From an uncultured Eubacteriales bacterium (GTDB lineage: Bacteria > Bacillota > Clostridia > Oscillospirales > Oscillospiraceae): 27,002 nucleotides of DNA. The translations under genes and the position numbers were made by a program. Location of the stretch: the NCBI GenBank assembly GCA_900543085.1, contig UQQF01000027.1, forward strand, positions 1 to 27,002. The letters are read 5' to 3'. Position 1 is the first letter of the stretch. Each line of letters starts with the position of its first letter. Under the pieces are notes generated by a model, which had not been told where the DNA came from, did no database searches, and saw only the letters and a program-made list of their open reading frames with translations. Shown one piece after another: positions 7,290 through 14,271 of this stretch.

Positions 7290-8441
7290 TCAGCCGTTGA
7301 GGAAGTCCACCGCGACCTGGGCGTACATGGCGACGCCGGTCTCGAAGGCGCTCTCGTCTATGCAGAACTTCTCGCTGTGCTGCGGAGCCTCCCCGCCGCC
7401 GCCCAGGGCGACGAAGGCGCAGGGCACGATGTGCGTGTAGGCGCTGAAATCCTCGCCGCCCATCGAGCGGCGTATCGGCGCGATGTGCTCCTCGCCGGCC
7501 ACCTTCAGCGCCGCGCCCCTGGCCAGCTCGGTCATGGCCTCGTCGTTCACCAGCATGTCGCTCTTGAACTGGTAGTCCAGCTCGGCGGTGCAGCGGAAGG
7601 CCGCGGCGGTGTTCTCGGCGATGCGCGCCATCATGCCGGGTATCTTCTGGTGCAGCTCCTCGTTGAACAGGCGCACGGTGCCCTCCAGCTCCGCGTGGTT
7701 GGAGATCACGTTGAAGCGCTGGCCGGAGTGCAGCGTGCCGACGGTGACGACCACCGGCTCCAGCGGGCTGAACTCGCGGCTGGAGATGGTCTGCAGGTTC
7801 ATGACTATCGCCGCGGCGGCGACGGTGGCGTCCACGCCCTCGTCGGGCAGCGCGCCGTGGCTGGTCACGCCGTGGACGTCCAGCTTGTAGTAATCCGCGG
7901 CGGGGTGTATCACGCCGCTGGTGATGCCCAGCTGACCCACGGGCTGCTGGGCGAAGATGTGCATGCCGAAGCCGGCGTCCGCGCCCTCGATGGCGCCCTG
8001 GGCGATGATGTGCTTGGCGCCCATCGCCAGCTCCTCGGCGGGCTGGAACAGCACCTTGACCGTGCCGCACAGCTCGTCCTTGATGGAGTTGAGCACCTTC
8101 GCCGCGCCGAGCAGCATGGCCGCGTGCGTGTCGTGGCCGCAGGCGTGCATGAAGCCCTCCCGCTCGCTGGCGAACTCCACGCCGCTCTCCTCCTTGACGC
8201 TCAGCGCGTCTATGTCCGCGCGCAGGAAGATGCACTTGCCGGGCTTGTCGCCCACGATGTCGCCCACAAGCCCGCTCGGCTCGAAGCGGCGGTAGGGTAT
8301 GCCCATCTTGTCCAGCTCCTCGGCTATGCGGTCGGTGGTGCGGAACTCCTCAAAGCTCGGCTCTGGATTCCGGTGAAAATCCCGGCGCATCTCAACGACG
8401 TACGGAAACACTTCGTGCGCAAGCGCTTTTATATCAGCCAT
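7290..8441 (-). CDS. M20 family metallo-amidohydrolase (copy 1)
   Basis: 383 aa, an M20D-type peptidase/aminoacylase (hippurate-hydrolase-like), expected to hydrolyse N-acyl or N-aryl amino acids with two metal ions. Metal ligands are visible: Cys101 and His103 in MHACGHDTHAAM, Glu136-Glu137 in FQPAEE, a His in SHGALPDEGVDA of the dimerisation-domain region, and His in QHSEKFCIDE near the C-terminus; SMGGEDF is also present. ATG 8441 has AAGGAG 8 bases upstream. A longer frame to 8612 would translate the hairpin repeats and is rejected. It is paralogous to the gene upstream, with motifs at identical positions. Substrate not determinable; no signal peptide, so cytoplasmic. Confidence 0.9.
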   Translation of the reverse strand: MADIKALAHEVFPYVVEMRRDFHRNPEPSFEEFRTTDRIAEELDKMGIPYRRFEPSGLVGDIVGDKPGKCIFLRADIDALSVKEESGVEFASEREGFMHACGHDTHAAMLLGAAKVLNSIKDELCGTVKVLFQPAEELAMGAKHIIAQGAIEGADAGFGMHIFAQQPVGQLGITSGVIHPAADYYKLDVHGVTSHGALPDEGVDATVAAAAIVMNLQTISSREFSPLEPVVVTVGTLHSGQRFNVISNHAELEGTVRLFNEELHQKIPGMMARIAENTAAAFRCTAELDYQFKSDMLVNDEAMTELARGAALKVAGEEHIAPIRRSMGGEDFSAYTHIVPCAFVALGGGGEAPQHSEKFCIDESAFETGVAMYAQVAVDFLNG

Positions 8442-8466
8442 GATGTGATCTCCTTTTCGTGTGTTT

Positions 8467-8608
8467 AATACATCAAGCCGGGGCTTTGCCTCGGCTTGAT
8501 GCCTTAACCCGCGGACGCGTGTCCGCGGCCTCCGCGCCATGCGCGGAGAGGGGGTATCGCGGCATTTATGCCGCGTATCCAGGGGGAACTGGTTCCCCCT
8601 GGAAATCT
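8467..8608 (-). repeat. Five-hairpin intergenic repeat, copy B
   Basis: Hairpins: (i) 8472-8500, ATCAAGCCG/CGGCTTGAT; (ii) 8509-8528, CCGCGGAC/GTCCGCGG; (iii) 8530-8548, CTCCGCGC/GCGCGGAG; (iv) 8558-8575, CGCGGCAT/ATGCCGCG, identical to copy A; (v) 8579-8602, CCAGGGGGAAC/GTTCCCCCTGG. It lies between the two M20 genes and directly abuts copy C. It has the same orientation relative to transcription as copy A. Confidence 0.85.
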
Positions 8609-8741
8609 CCATTAAGCCGGGGCTTTGCCTCGGCTTGATACCTTACGCGTGTCCGCGGCCTCCGCGCCGTGTGCGGAGAGGGGGTATCGCGGCATTTATG
8701 CCGCGTATCCAGGGGGAACTAGTTCCCACTGGAAATCTTCA
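8609..8741 (-). repeat. Five-hairpin intergenic repeat, copy C (partly degraded)
   Basis: In tandem with copy B. Hairpin i (8611-8639) has one mismatch; hairpin ii has lost its left arm (8645-8658 keeps only CGCGTGTCCGCGG); iii is 8660-8678 with one G-U pair; iv is 8688-8705, intact; v is 8709-8732 with one mismatch. A change in the loop of hairpin v makes TAG on the minus strand, which is the stop codon of the upstream M20 gene. It looks like an older, decaying duplicate of copy B. Confidence 0.8.
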
Positions 8742-9915
8742 TTGCGGTCGCGACCATCGCGGTCACGCCGCACTCCAGCGCGTTTTCCTGGAAGGTGCAG
8801 CGCGCGTCGTGGAGGCTGTAGGGCTCGTCGCCCAGGCAGCCGGCGTTGAGCATCAGGAACAGGCTGGGCGTGCCGGTGGCGTTTCCGTAGTAGCTGAAGT
8901 CCTCGCTGAAGCTCAGCGGCTCCTTGAGGTAGTTCACATAGCCCTCGCCGAGCGCCTCGGTGACGGCCTCGTCGGCGAGCTTCAGCAGAGCGGGGTCGTT
9001 GACCACGGAGCCGTAGCCCTCGGTGTGCTCCACGTCGAACTTGCAGCCGCTGAGCTCCTCGGTGCCGCGGGCGAGGCGCATGACCTCGTCGTAGATCACC
9101 TTGCGGTTGGCCTCGCCGTAGGTGCGGCAGACCATCTCCATGCTGGCGCTGCCGGGGATGATGTTCACGGCCTCGCCGCCCTTGATGACGCCGATGGAGA
9201 CTATCGCGGTGTCCAGCGGGCTGATGCGGCGCGCGACTATCTGCTGCGCGTTCACGATGAACTGAGCCGCCGCGAGGATGGCGTCGTGGCCGTTGTGCGG
9301 CTGGGAGCCGTGCGCGGTCTGGCCGGTGACGTTGACGTTGTAGAGGTTGAAGGCCGTGGTGACGATGCCGTCGTACACGCTCACGGAGCCGACCTTCACG
9401 CCCTCGCCGGAGGGGGAGATGTGCGTGGCGAGGATAGCGTCCACGTGCGGGTTCTCAAGCGCGCCCGCCTCGACCATCGGCCTGGCGCCGCCCATCGGAG
9501 CCTTCTCCTCGGCGGGCTGGAAAATGAGCTTCACGCTGCCGCAAAGCTCGTCGCGCATACCGCAGAGCACCTTCGCCACGCCGAGCAGCATGGCCGCGTG
9601 CGTGTCGTGGCCGCAGGCGTGCATCACGCCGTCGTTCTCGCTGGCGAAGTCCAGGCCGGTCTGCTCCTTGACGGGCAGGGCGTCTATGTCCGCGCGGATG
9701 GCCACGCACTTGCCGGGCTTGGCGCCCTTTATCAGCGCCACCGCGCCGGTGGGCAGGGGACGCTCCACGCTGTCCACGCCGAAGCTCTTGAGGAGCTCGA
9801 CTATCTTCTCGGTGGTGCGGAATTCGTTGTTGCTCAGCTCCGGGTGGCGGTGGAAGTCGCGCCTCCAGGAGATCATCTCGTCGTACACCTCGTGTACACG
9901 GCTGCGTATGTCCAT
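8719..9915 (-). CDS. M20 family metallo-amidohydrolase (copy 2)
   Basis: 398 aa, an M20D-type amidohydrolase with the same layout as its downstream paralogue: Cys101/His103 in MHACGHDTHAAM, Glu136-Glu137 in FQPAEE, HGSQPHNGHDAI in the middle domain, LSFSEDFSYY and a C-terminal LHDARCTFQENAL carrying the last metal ligand. Expected reaction: hydrolysis of an N-acyl/aryl amino acid amide bond in the cytoplasm. ATG 9915 has AAAGGA 9 bases upstream. The last residues (MKISSGN) and the TAG stop come from hairpin repeat copy C, so the repeat has inserted into, or rewritten, the gene's 3' end. It follows the transporter gene after a hairpin at 9951-9973. Confidence 0.9.
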   Translation of the reverse strand: MDIRSRVHEVYDEMISWRRDFHRHPELSNNEFRTTEKIVELLKSFGVDSVERPLPTGAVALIKGAKPGKCVAIRADIDALPVKEQTGLDFASENDGVMHACGHDTHAAMLLGVAKVLCGMRDELCGSVKLIFQPAEEKAPMGGARPMVEAGALENPHVDAILATHISPSGEGVKVGSVSVYDGIVTTAFNLYNVNVTGQTAHGSQPHNGHDAILAAAQFIVNAQQIVARRISPLDTAIVSIGVIKGGEAVNIIPGSASMEMVCRTYGEANRKVIYDEVMRLARGTEELSGCKFDVEHTEGYGSVVNDPALLKLADEAVTEALGEGYVNYLKEPLSFSEDFSYYGNATGTPSLFLMLNAGCLGDEPYSLHDARCTFQENALECGVTAMVATAMKISSGN

Positions 9916-9950
9916 GATGTCTTATCCTTTCTGATTTATAAATAGGTATA

Positions 9951-9973
9951 GGGGAGACGGCAGCCGTCTCCCC
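9951..9973. terminator. Hairpin between transporter and M20 genes
   Basis: GGGGAGACGGC (9951-9961) pairs with GCCGTCTCCCC (9963-9973). The U-rich side (CTTTTGTTAATTTT) is on the plus strand, where no gene ends. On the minus strand only A/T-mixed sequence follows. It may act as a partial terminator or RNA-stability hairpin that lets transporter and hydrolase levels differ. Confidence 0.5.
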
Positions 9974-9993
9974 CTTTTGTTAATTTTAAATTG

Positions 9994-11214
9994 TCACACA
10001 GTGATGAGGTTGCACATATAGCCTGCAATGAGGATGCTGGTGATGGAGACGGTGACCATACCGGCAACGAGCATCTTGGGCATCATGTGGTCGAGCATGA
10101 GCTGCTTTTCCTTCTCGTCGGTGGCGATGGCGTTGACGACCTCGTTGGTGACTATGTAGGTTCCGGGGAAGCCGAACAGGCAGGTGCTGCCGATGGCGCA
10201 GGCCATCTGCCAGCTCATGCCGACGAGCTTGCCGACCAGAGTGCCGAGCACCAGGAAGGTGACGGAGCCGGTGACCACAACGACGATGAGCGGCCAGACC
10301 ATGCCCAGAACCTGCTCGGGAGTGGAGGTGCTGAGGTTGGTGAAGATGCTCAGTGTGACGACGACGAGCATGAAGCCGTCGGCGCCGGCCTTGCCCATCG
10401 GGCCTTCATCCAGGAAGCCGAGCTCTTTGCCGATAACGCCGTAGATGAGGGCGAATATGAGGGCGCTGATGGTGAACGCCGTGTCAGGGAAGGCGTCGGC
10501 TATCAGGCCGTTTATGCCATTGGCGGTGATGGTGGCGAGGAAGCCGACAAAGGCGACCTTGGCCATGATGAGGTTGGAGCCGTTGTACTTGTCGGGGATG
10601 GGCGGGATGAGACGCCTCTTTGCGGGAGCGTTCGCAGTCACGACCTTGGCAGTCACGCCCTTGAGTTCCGCGCCGGTCTCAACCAGCTTGCGGACGCGCT
10701 TGGCCTCGCTGCGCAGGCAGAGGGAGGCGACAGGGTATCCGACGAAGCCCTGCACGACCATGACGAGGGCGGCAAATACCGCGAGGTCGGTCAGGCCGAG
10801 CTCATTGGCCTTGCCCTGCATGGTCAGGGTCGCGACAACGCCGCCGGAGAGGATAGGCGCGCCGACAACGGCGTAGTTGCGGTCGATGATGAGGCCGCCG
10901 ATGAAGTAGATGCCGAGGCTTATCGCGACGCAGCAGACAGCGGCGACGACGACGGTCTTCCACTGGTCGGCGAAGTCACGCAGCTTGATGGTCGTGCCCA
11001 TGTGCACGAGCAGCATGGTGACAAGCACGCCGGAGACCAGCAGCAGGGTGGAGTCGTCAAAGAGAGTGCTGGGCAGCACGCCGGTCCAGAAGCCCGCCAG
11101 GAAGATGACGGACGAAAGGAACAGCATGGAGACGATGGCCTTCGTGGCCGAAGCGACCATGTCGCCGATGCCGAACACCAGCAGGATTACGAATACCGCC
11201 AAAATAGGCAACAT
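9994..11214 (-). CDS. Predicted multi-pass transporter, GltS-like (uncharacterised)
   Basis: 406 aa, about 10-11 hydrophobic segments in two halves. Glycine-rich loops in each half (GAPILSGGVVATLTM and GSTCLFGFPGTYIVTNE) recall the re-entrant loops of GltS/ESS-type sodium symporters. I do not recognise an exact family, so the GltS-like fold is inference. ATG 11214 (MLPILAVFVILLVFG) has GGAGG 8 bases upstream; the longer frame to 11271 begins in the leader. It is the first gene of a unit with two M20 amidohydrolases and a LysR regulator, so it probably imports (or exports) an N-acyl amino acid, dipeptide or the released acid. Inner-membrane location. Confidence 0.75.
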   Translation of the reverse strand: MLPILAVFVILLVFGIGDMVASATKAIVSMLFLSSVIFLAGFWTGVLPSTLFDDSTLLLVSGVLVTMLLVHMGTTIKLRDFADQWKTVVVAAVCCVAISLGIYFIGGLIIDRNYAVVGAPILSGGVVATLTMQGKANELGLTDLAVFAALVMVVQGFVGYPVASLCLRSEAKRVRKLVETGAELKGVTAKVVTANAPAKRRLIPPIPDKYNGSNLIMAKVAFVGFLATITANGINGLIADAFPDTAFTISALIFALIYGVIGKELGFLDEGPMGKAGADGFMLVVVTLSIFTNLSTSTPEQVLGMVWPLIVVVVTGSVTFLVLGTLVGKLVGMSWQMACAIGSTCLFGFPGTYIVTNEVVNAIATDEKEKQLMLDHMMPKMLVAGMVTVSITSILIAGYMCNLITV

Positions 11215-11270
11215 AAGAGTTTCCTCCCATTCCGTGGCGCGCATCCGGCGCGCCGGTTTATATATCTGCA

Positions 11271-11286
11271 ACGGGCAAGCCCGTTT
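11271..11286 (-). other. Leader hairpin upstream of the transporter gene
   Basis: AACGGGC (11271-11277) and GCCCGTT (11280-11286) form a perfect 7-bp stem in the predicted 5' leader, 57 bases before the transporter ATG. No U-tract follows, so it is not a terminator by itself. Confidence 0.4.
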
Positions 11287-11341
11287 ACAGCACTTTAGCG
11301 AACTGCTTTATAGCACTTTCAATCAGCGATGTGATGAATGT

Positions 11342-11370
11342 ATGATACTCGCAATTCACAAAAAGTTCAA
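11342..11370 (-). promoter_or_regulatory. Promoter of the transporter-amidohydrolase operon
   Basis: On the minus strand, TTGAAC (11365-11370), a 17-bp spacer and TATCAT (11342-11347). Transcription would begin near 11335, giving a leader of about 120 bases. The -10 box is imperfect, fitting a promoter that needs an activator such as a LysR protein. Confidence 0.6.
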
Positions 11371-11416
11371 GAATTTTCTGTTCCGGGAAGGACGCCGCCG
11401 GAGGTTTTCGTAATTC

Positions 11417-11434
11417 ATGACAAAACTTTGTCAT
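11417..11434. promoter_or_regulatory. Perfect palindrome, candidate operator
   Basis: ATGACAAA (11417-11424) and TTTGTCAT (11427-11434) are perfect inverted repeats with 2 bases between. The centre is about 90 bases upstream of the predicted transcription start of the transporter operon, roughly where LysR-type activators bind. It does not show the classical T-N11-A core at its centre, so assignment to the LysR protein is only a proposal. Confidence 0.5.
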
Positions 11435-11455
11435 TTATAAGCTTGAAAAAACGTC

Positions 11456-11485
11456 AAAAGGCACAGGAAAATTCCCGTGCCTTTT
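11456..11485 (-). terminator. Terminator of the rodA-acyltransferase operon
   Basis: AAAAGGCAC (11456-11464) pairs with GTGCCTTTT (11477-11485); GGAA/TTCC extends the stem after one mismatch. On the minus strand it runs into TTTTGACGTTTTTTC. It lies about 80 bases past the acyltransferase stop. The stretch 11486-11563 holds nothing else I can identify. Confidence 0.75.
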
Positions 11486-11563
11486 AAGTACAAACGAGGT
11501 CTTCTTTTGGCTCTTAACGTGTTAAAACATTCGATAATTTACATTTTTCGGCTGACTTGCCGC

Positions 11564-12547
11564 TCACGATACCAGCTTGCGCAAAAGGGGCGCGCGGCTG
11601 AGGAGCAGCGATGCAAGCATGGACAGCGCGAACACCGCCGCGGCGCGCAGGGGTATCGCTATCCACAGCGACAGCGTCTCCGGCTCCCAGATGCCGAGGT
11701 GCTGAGCTGTCATAATCAGCAGCGGGTGCAGCAGATAGACGCCCAGCGTGCAGCGCGCGGCCTCACCCAGCCGCCTTGACTCCGGGAGCCTCAGCCGCAG
11801 GAAGAAAAGCGTGAACGCCGCCGCCGTCAGCACCACGTTCGGGCTGGTGTAGCGGAACAGCAGCTCGTTGAGCCCTCCGCGGGAGAGCGCGAGCGAGCCG
11901 GCCACGGTCATCGCCGCACCGAGCGCGCCCATGGCATATACTACCGCGGCCGCCGCCCCGGACAGGCTCCAGCGCCGGAGGTACCCGCCAAGCAGGTAAA
12001 AGAGGACGAAGCCCACGCCCCAGGGCAGATGCGCGTTCTCCGCGATCAGCATGAGCGTCGGGAACATGGCCGTGGCGTGCATCAGCTCGTAGACGCTGCC
12101 CAGGCCGAACAGCACGAGCATCGCGTACTCGTACTGCCTGCGCGTGGCGTGGGCGCAAAAGACGTACAGCAGCGGCGTTATCGCGTAGAGGAACACGGCG
12201 GTGTATATGTACCACATGTGCACCGGCTCCGTGACGAGATAGCGCAGCATCGTCTCCGCGCCCTCCCACTGCCGCTCGCCCACGGCGAGGATATAGGCGT
12301 AGTACAGCGCCGACCAGCAGACCATGATTACGAGCAGCCTGCCCGCGCGGCGGACTATGCTCCCCACCGTCTGCGCGCGGCTCAGCATGAAGTACCCGCT
12401 GAGTATGACGAAGACGGGCACGCCGAAGCGCGCGAGCGCGTTATAGCTTATCCCGCAGGGCCACGAGACCCCCGCGGCGTGTATCAAAACGACGAAAAAG
12501 GCCGCCGTGACGCGCGCCGCGTCCGCGTTGGCGCTGCGTGCAGGCAT
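11564..12547 (-). CDS. Acyltransferase 3 family membrane protein
   Basis: 327 aa with about 10 transmembrane helices. The acyltransferase-3 (OafA/WecH-type) signature is at the N-terminus: ARVTAAFFVVLIHAAG carries the conserved His in the first helix, and RFGVPVFVILSGYFM follows. Family members move acyl groups, often acetyl, onto sugars or cell-envelope polymers. No extra extracytoplasmic SGNH domain is present. The start is fixed by GGAGGTG 7 bases before ATG 12547. It lies 16 bases after the RodA-like gene, so the two are co-transcribed, which points to an envelope substrate such as a glycan or lipid-linked sugar (inference). Confidence 0.85.
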   Translation of the reverse strand: MPARSANADAARVTAAFFVVLIHAAGVSWPCGISYNALARFGVPVFVILSGYFMLSRAQTVGSIVRRAGRLLVIMVCWSALYYAYILAVGERQWEGAETMLRYLVTEPVHMWYIYTAVFLYAITPLLYVFCAHATRRQYEYAMLVLFGLGSVYELMHATAMFPTLMLIAENAHLPWGVGFVLFYLLGGYLRRWSLSGAAAAVVYAMGALGAAMTVAGSLALSRGGLNELLFRYTSPNVVLTAAAFTLFFLRLRLPESRRLGEAARCTLGVYLLHPLLIMTAQHLGIWEPETLSLWIAIPLRAAAVFALSMLASLLLSRAPLLRKLVS

Positions 12548-12563
12548 ACGTTCACCTCCGGGC

Positions 12564-13718
12564 TCAGTAGAGCCGGTATTTCACAAGCTTTGGTCGGTAC
12601 CGCACGCCCGAGACAAGTCCCATGGCGGCAAACATACTCACGACGGACGAGCCGCCGTAGCTGAAGAACGGGAGGGTTATGCCGACGACAGGCGCTATTC
12701 CAATGCACATGCCGACGTTCTCAAAGGTCTGGAACACGACGCTGGCCGCGACGCCGAAGCACACCAGCGCGGAGAGCGTGTCGCCGGAGCGCAGGCCGAC
12801 CTGGATGCAGCGGATGACTATCGCCACCAGGAGCACGAGCACCAGGCACGCGCCAATCATGCCCAGCTCCTCGCCGATGACGGCGAAGATGAAGTCCGTG
12901 TGCTGGCTGGGTATGGAGCCGCTCTGCGTCTGGGTGCCCTCGCCCAGCCCCGTGCCGGTGAGTCCGCCGGAGCCCAGCGCCACCTCGGCCTGGTGCTGCT
13001 GCCAGTTGACGCCCTCGTTGTTCGGGTCTATTGACGGGTCGTACGGCGCAAGTATGCGCTGCTTCTGATAGTCCTGGAGGAAGTACGTCCAGGCTATGGG
13101 TATCATGGCCGCGATGGCCGCAAAGCCCAGGATGAACCAGTAGATGCGCACGCCGACCATGAACATCATTACGGCGAAGATGAAGAAGTAAACCAGCGCG
13201 CTGCCCAGGTCGCTGGACGTGACGATGATGACGCCGAACATGACTATGAAGTGCCCCGCGAGCTGCGCCACAGAGAGGAAGCTGTTGAGGTCGCGCCTGG
13301 TCTTGAGGTACACCATGTGCTTGGCCATGACGATGATAAAGGCCAGCTTTATGATCTCCGTGGGCTGTATGCCTATGCCGGCGAAGCGCAGCCAGCCGTT
13401 GTTGCCCGTGGTCTCGTCGCCCTGGCCGAAGAATATCAGCAGCACAAACAGAAACGCGCTGGCCGCGTACAACCACTTCCAGTGCTCGGCGAAGATGTCG
13501 AGGTCTATTATCGTGACTATGACATACGCGACCACGCCTATCACTATGGCCAGCCCCTGGATTATGACGAACTGCGCCGGGTTGTCATAGTGCTGCGTCG
13601 CGCTCCAGATGACCACGAGGCCGTAGAACGCGCTGACAAGGCTCATTGCCAGCAGCAGCATGTCCGCGCGGCGGAAAAATTCCTTTACATGAGGCAGAAG
13701 CTTCTTCGTACCTGCCAC
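12564..13718 (-). CDS. rodA: RodA/FtsW/SpoVE family glycosyltransferase (RodA-like)
   Basis: About 384 aa, with 10 predicted membrane helices. SEDS-family features include IWSATQHYDNP, GWLRFAGIGIQPTEIIKLAF, a large extracellular loop with ALGSGGLTGTGLGEGTQT, HTDFIFAVIGEELG (holding the catalytic Asp) and the C-terminal LPFFSYGGSSVVSMFAAMGL. These proteins polymerise lipid II into glycan strands with a partner class B PBP; no PBP gene is in the window. Start uncertain: the frame extends to 13790, but those ATGs (13790, 13769) lie upstream of or at the predicted transcription start. GTG 13718 gives the usual N-terminal length but has only a weak ribosome binding site. RodA versus FtsW cannot be settled without a tree. 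Confidence 0.85.
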   Translation of the reverse strand: MAGTKKLLPHVKEFFRRADMLLLAMSLVSAFYGLVVIWSATQHYDNPAQFVIIQGLAIVIGVVAYVIVTIIDLDIFAEHWKWLYAASAFLFVLLIFFGQGDETTGNNGWLRFAGIGIQPTEIIKLAFIIVMAKHMVYLKTRRDLNSFLSVAQLAGHFIVMFGVIIVTSSDLGSALVYFFIFAVMMFMVGVRIYWFILGFAAIAAMIPIAWTYFLQDYQKQRILAPYDPSIDPNNEGVNWQQHQAEVALGSGGLTGTGLGEGTQTQSGSIPSQHTDFIFAVIGEELGMIGACLVLVLLVAIVIRCIQVGLRSGDTLSALVCFGVAASVVFQTFENVGMCIGIAPVVGITLPFFSYGGSSVVSMFAAMGLVSGVRYRPKLVKYRLY

Positions 13719-13772
13719 CTCGCTTTGCTTGGGTAGTCCGCCCAATTGCTTCAGGCGGCATAAAATCATTTT

Positions 13773-13801
13773 ATTGTACCACACAATCACGCTTTACGCA
13801 A
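13773..13801 (-). promoter_or_regulatory. Promoter of the rodA-like gene
   Basis: On the minus strand, TTGCGT (13796-13801), a 17-bp spacer and TACAAT (13773-13778). Transcription would begin near 13766. Its -35 box overlaps the -35 box of the divergent tsaE promoter. Confidence 0.65.
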
Positions 13802-13821
13802 CGCCCGACTTGGTGTATAAT
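13793..13821 (+). promoter_or_regulatory. Promoter of tsaE-tsaB
   Basis: TTTACG (13793-13798), a 17-bp spacer and a perfect TATAAT (13816-13821). Transcription would begin near 13828. The short leader contains a GGGG/CCCC hairpin (13828-13840) directly before the ribosome binding site GGAGG (13841-13845). Confidence 0.7.
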
Positions 13822-13851
13822 AGCGCTGGGGCGTGACCCCGGAGGTTTTAT

Positions 13852-14271
13852 ATGGAAATTATTACTCATTCCGAGCGCGAGACCGAAGACGCCGGAGCCG
13901 CCTTCGCGGCCGGGATACCCGACGGGACGGTCGTCGCGATGTACGGTGAGCTGGGCGCGGGCAAGACCGCCTTCGTGCGCGGCATGGCGCGCGGCATGGG
14001 GCTTGACTGCCGCGTGAACAGCCCCACGTTCACCATAGTAAACGAATACCTGGGAGAGCGCACGCTGCTGCACTTCGACATGTACCGCCTGGGCGGCGCG
14101 GACGAGCTGTGGGACATCGGCTGGGACGACTATCTCGAGCGCGGCGCCGTCTGCGCCGTGGAGTGGAGCGAGAACGTCGCCGGCGCCTTCACGGGCGACG
14201 AGCTGACCGTGCGCATAGAGAAGCTCTCAGACACGGACAGGCGTATAACTATCGGGGGAGGTGCGCGCTAA
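13852..14271 (+). CDS. tsaE: tRNA threonylcarbamoyladenosine biosynthesis ATPase TsaE
   Basis: 139 aa, full length. TsaE is the ATPase that works with TsaB and TsaD to make t6A at position 37 of ANN-decoding tRNAs. Motifs: Walker A GELGAGKT (32-39), SPTFTIVNEY (57-66), HFDMYRL (74-80) and AVEWSE (102-107). The start is set by GGAGG 6 bases before ATG 13852. Its stop overlaps the tsaB start (TAATG), giving translational coupling with its partner. tsaD and tsaC are not in this window. Confidence 0.95.
   Translation: MEIITHSERETEDAGAAFAAGIPDGTVVAMYGELGAGKTAFVRGMARGMGLDCRVNSPTFTIVNEYLGERTLLHFDMYRLGGADELWDIGWDDYLERGAVCAVEWSENVAGAFTGDELTVRIEKLSDTDRRITIGGGAR

Noticed and set aside
8539..8608. A short peptide frame shared by the repeat copies on the plus strand (GEGVSRHLCRVSRGNWF)
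   Set aside because: It is antisense to operon transcription, has no ribosome binding site, and its conservation follows from the invariant hairpin iv and v sequence. Copy C has a stop inside it.
8441..8612. N-terminal extension of the 7290-8441 amidohydrolase to 8612
   Set aside because: The extension would translate the hairpin repeat. ATG 8441 has a good AAGGAG and matches the family's N-terminus.
8467..8741. CRISPR array
   Set aside because: Only two tandem units, each an internally palindromic module of over 130 bases; no short direct repeats with unique spacers.
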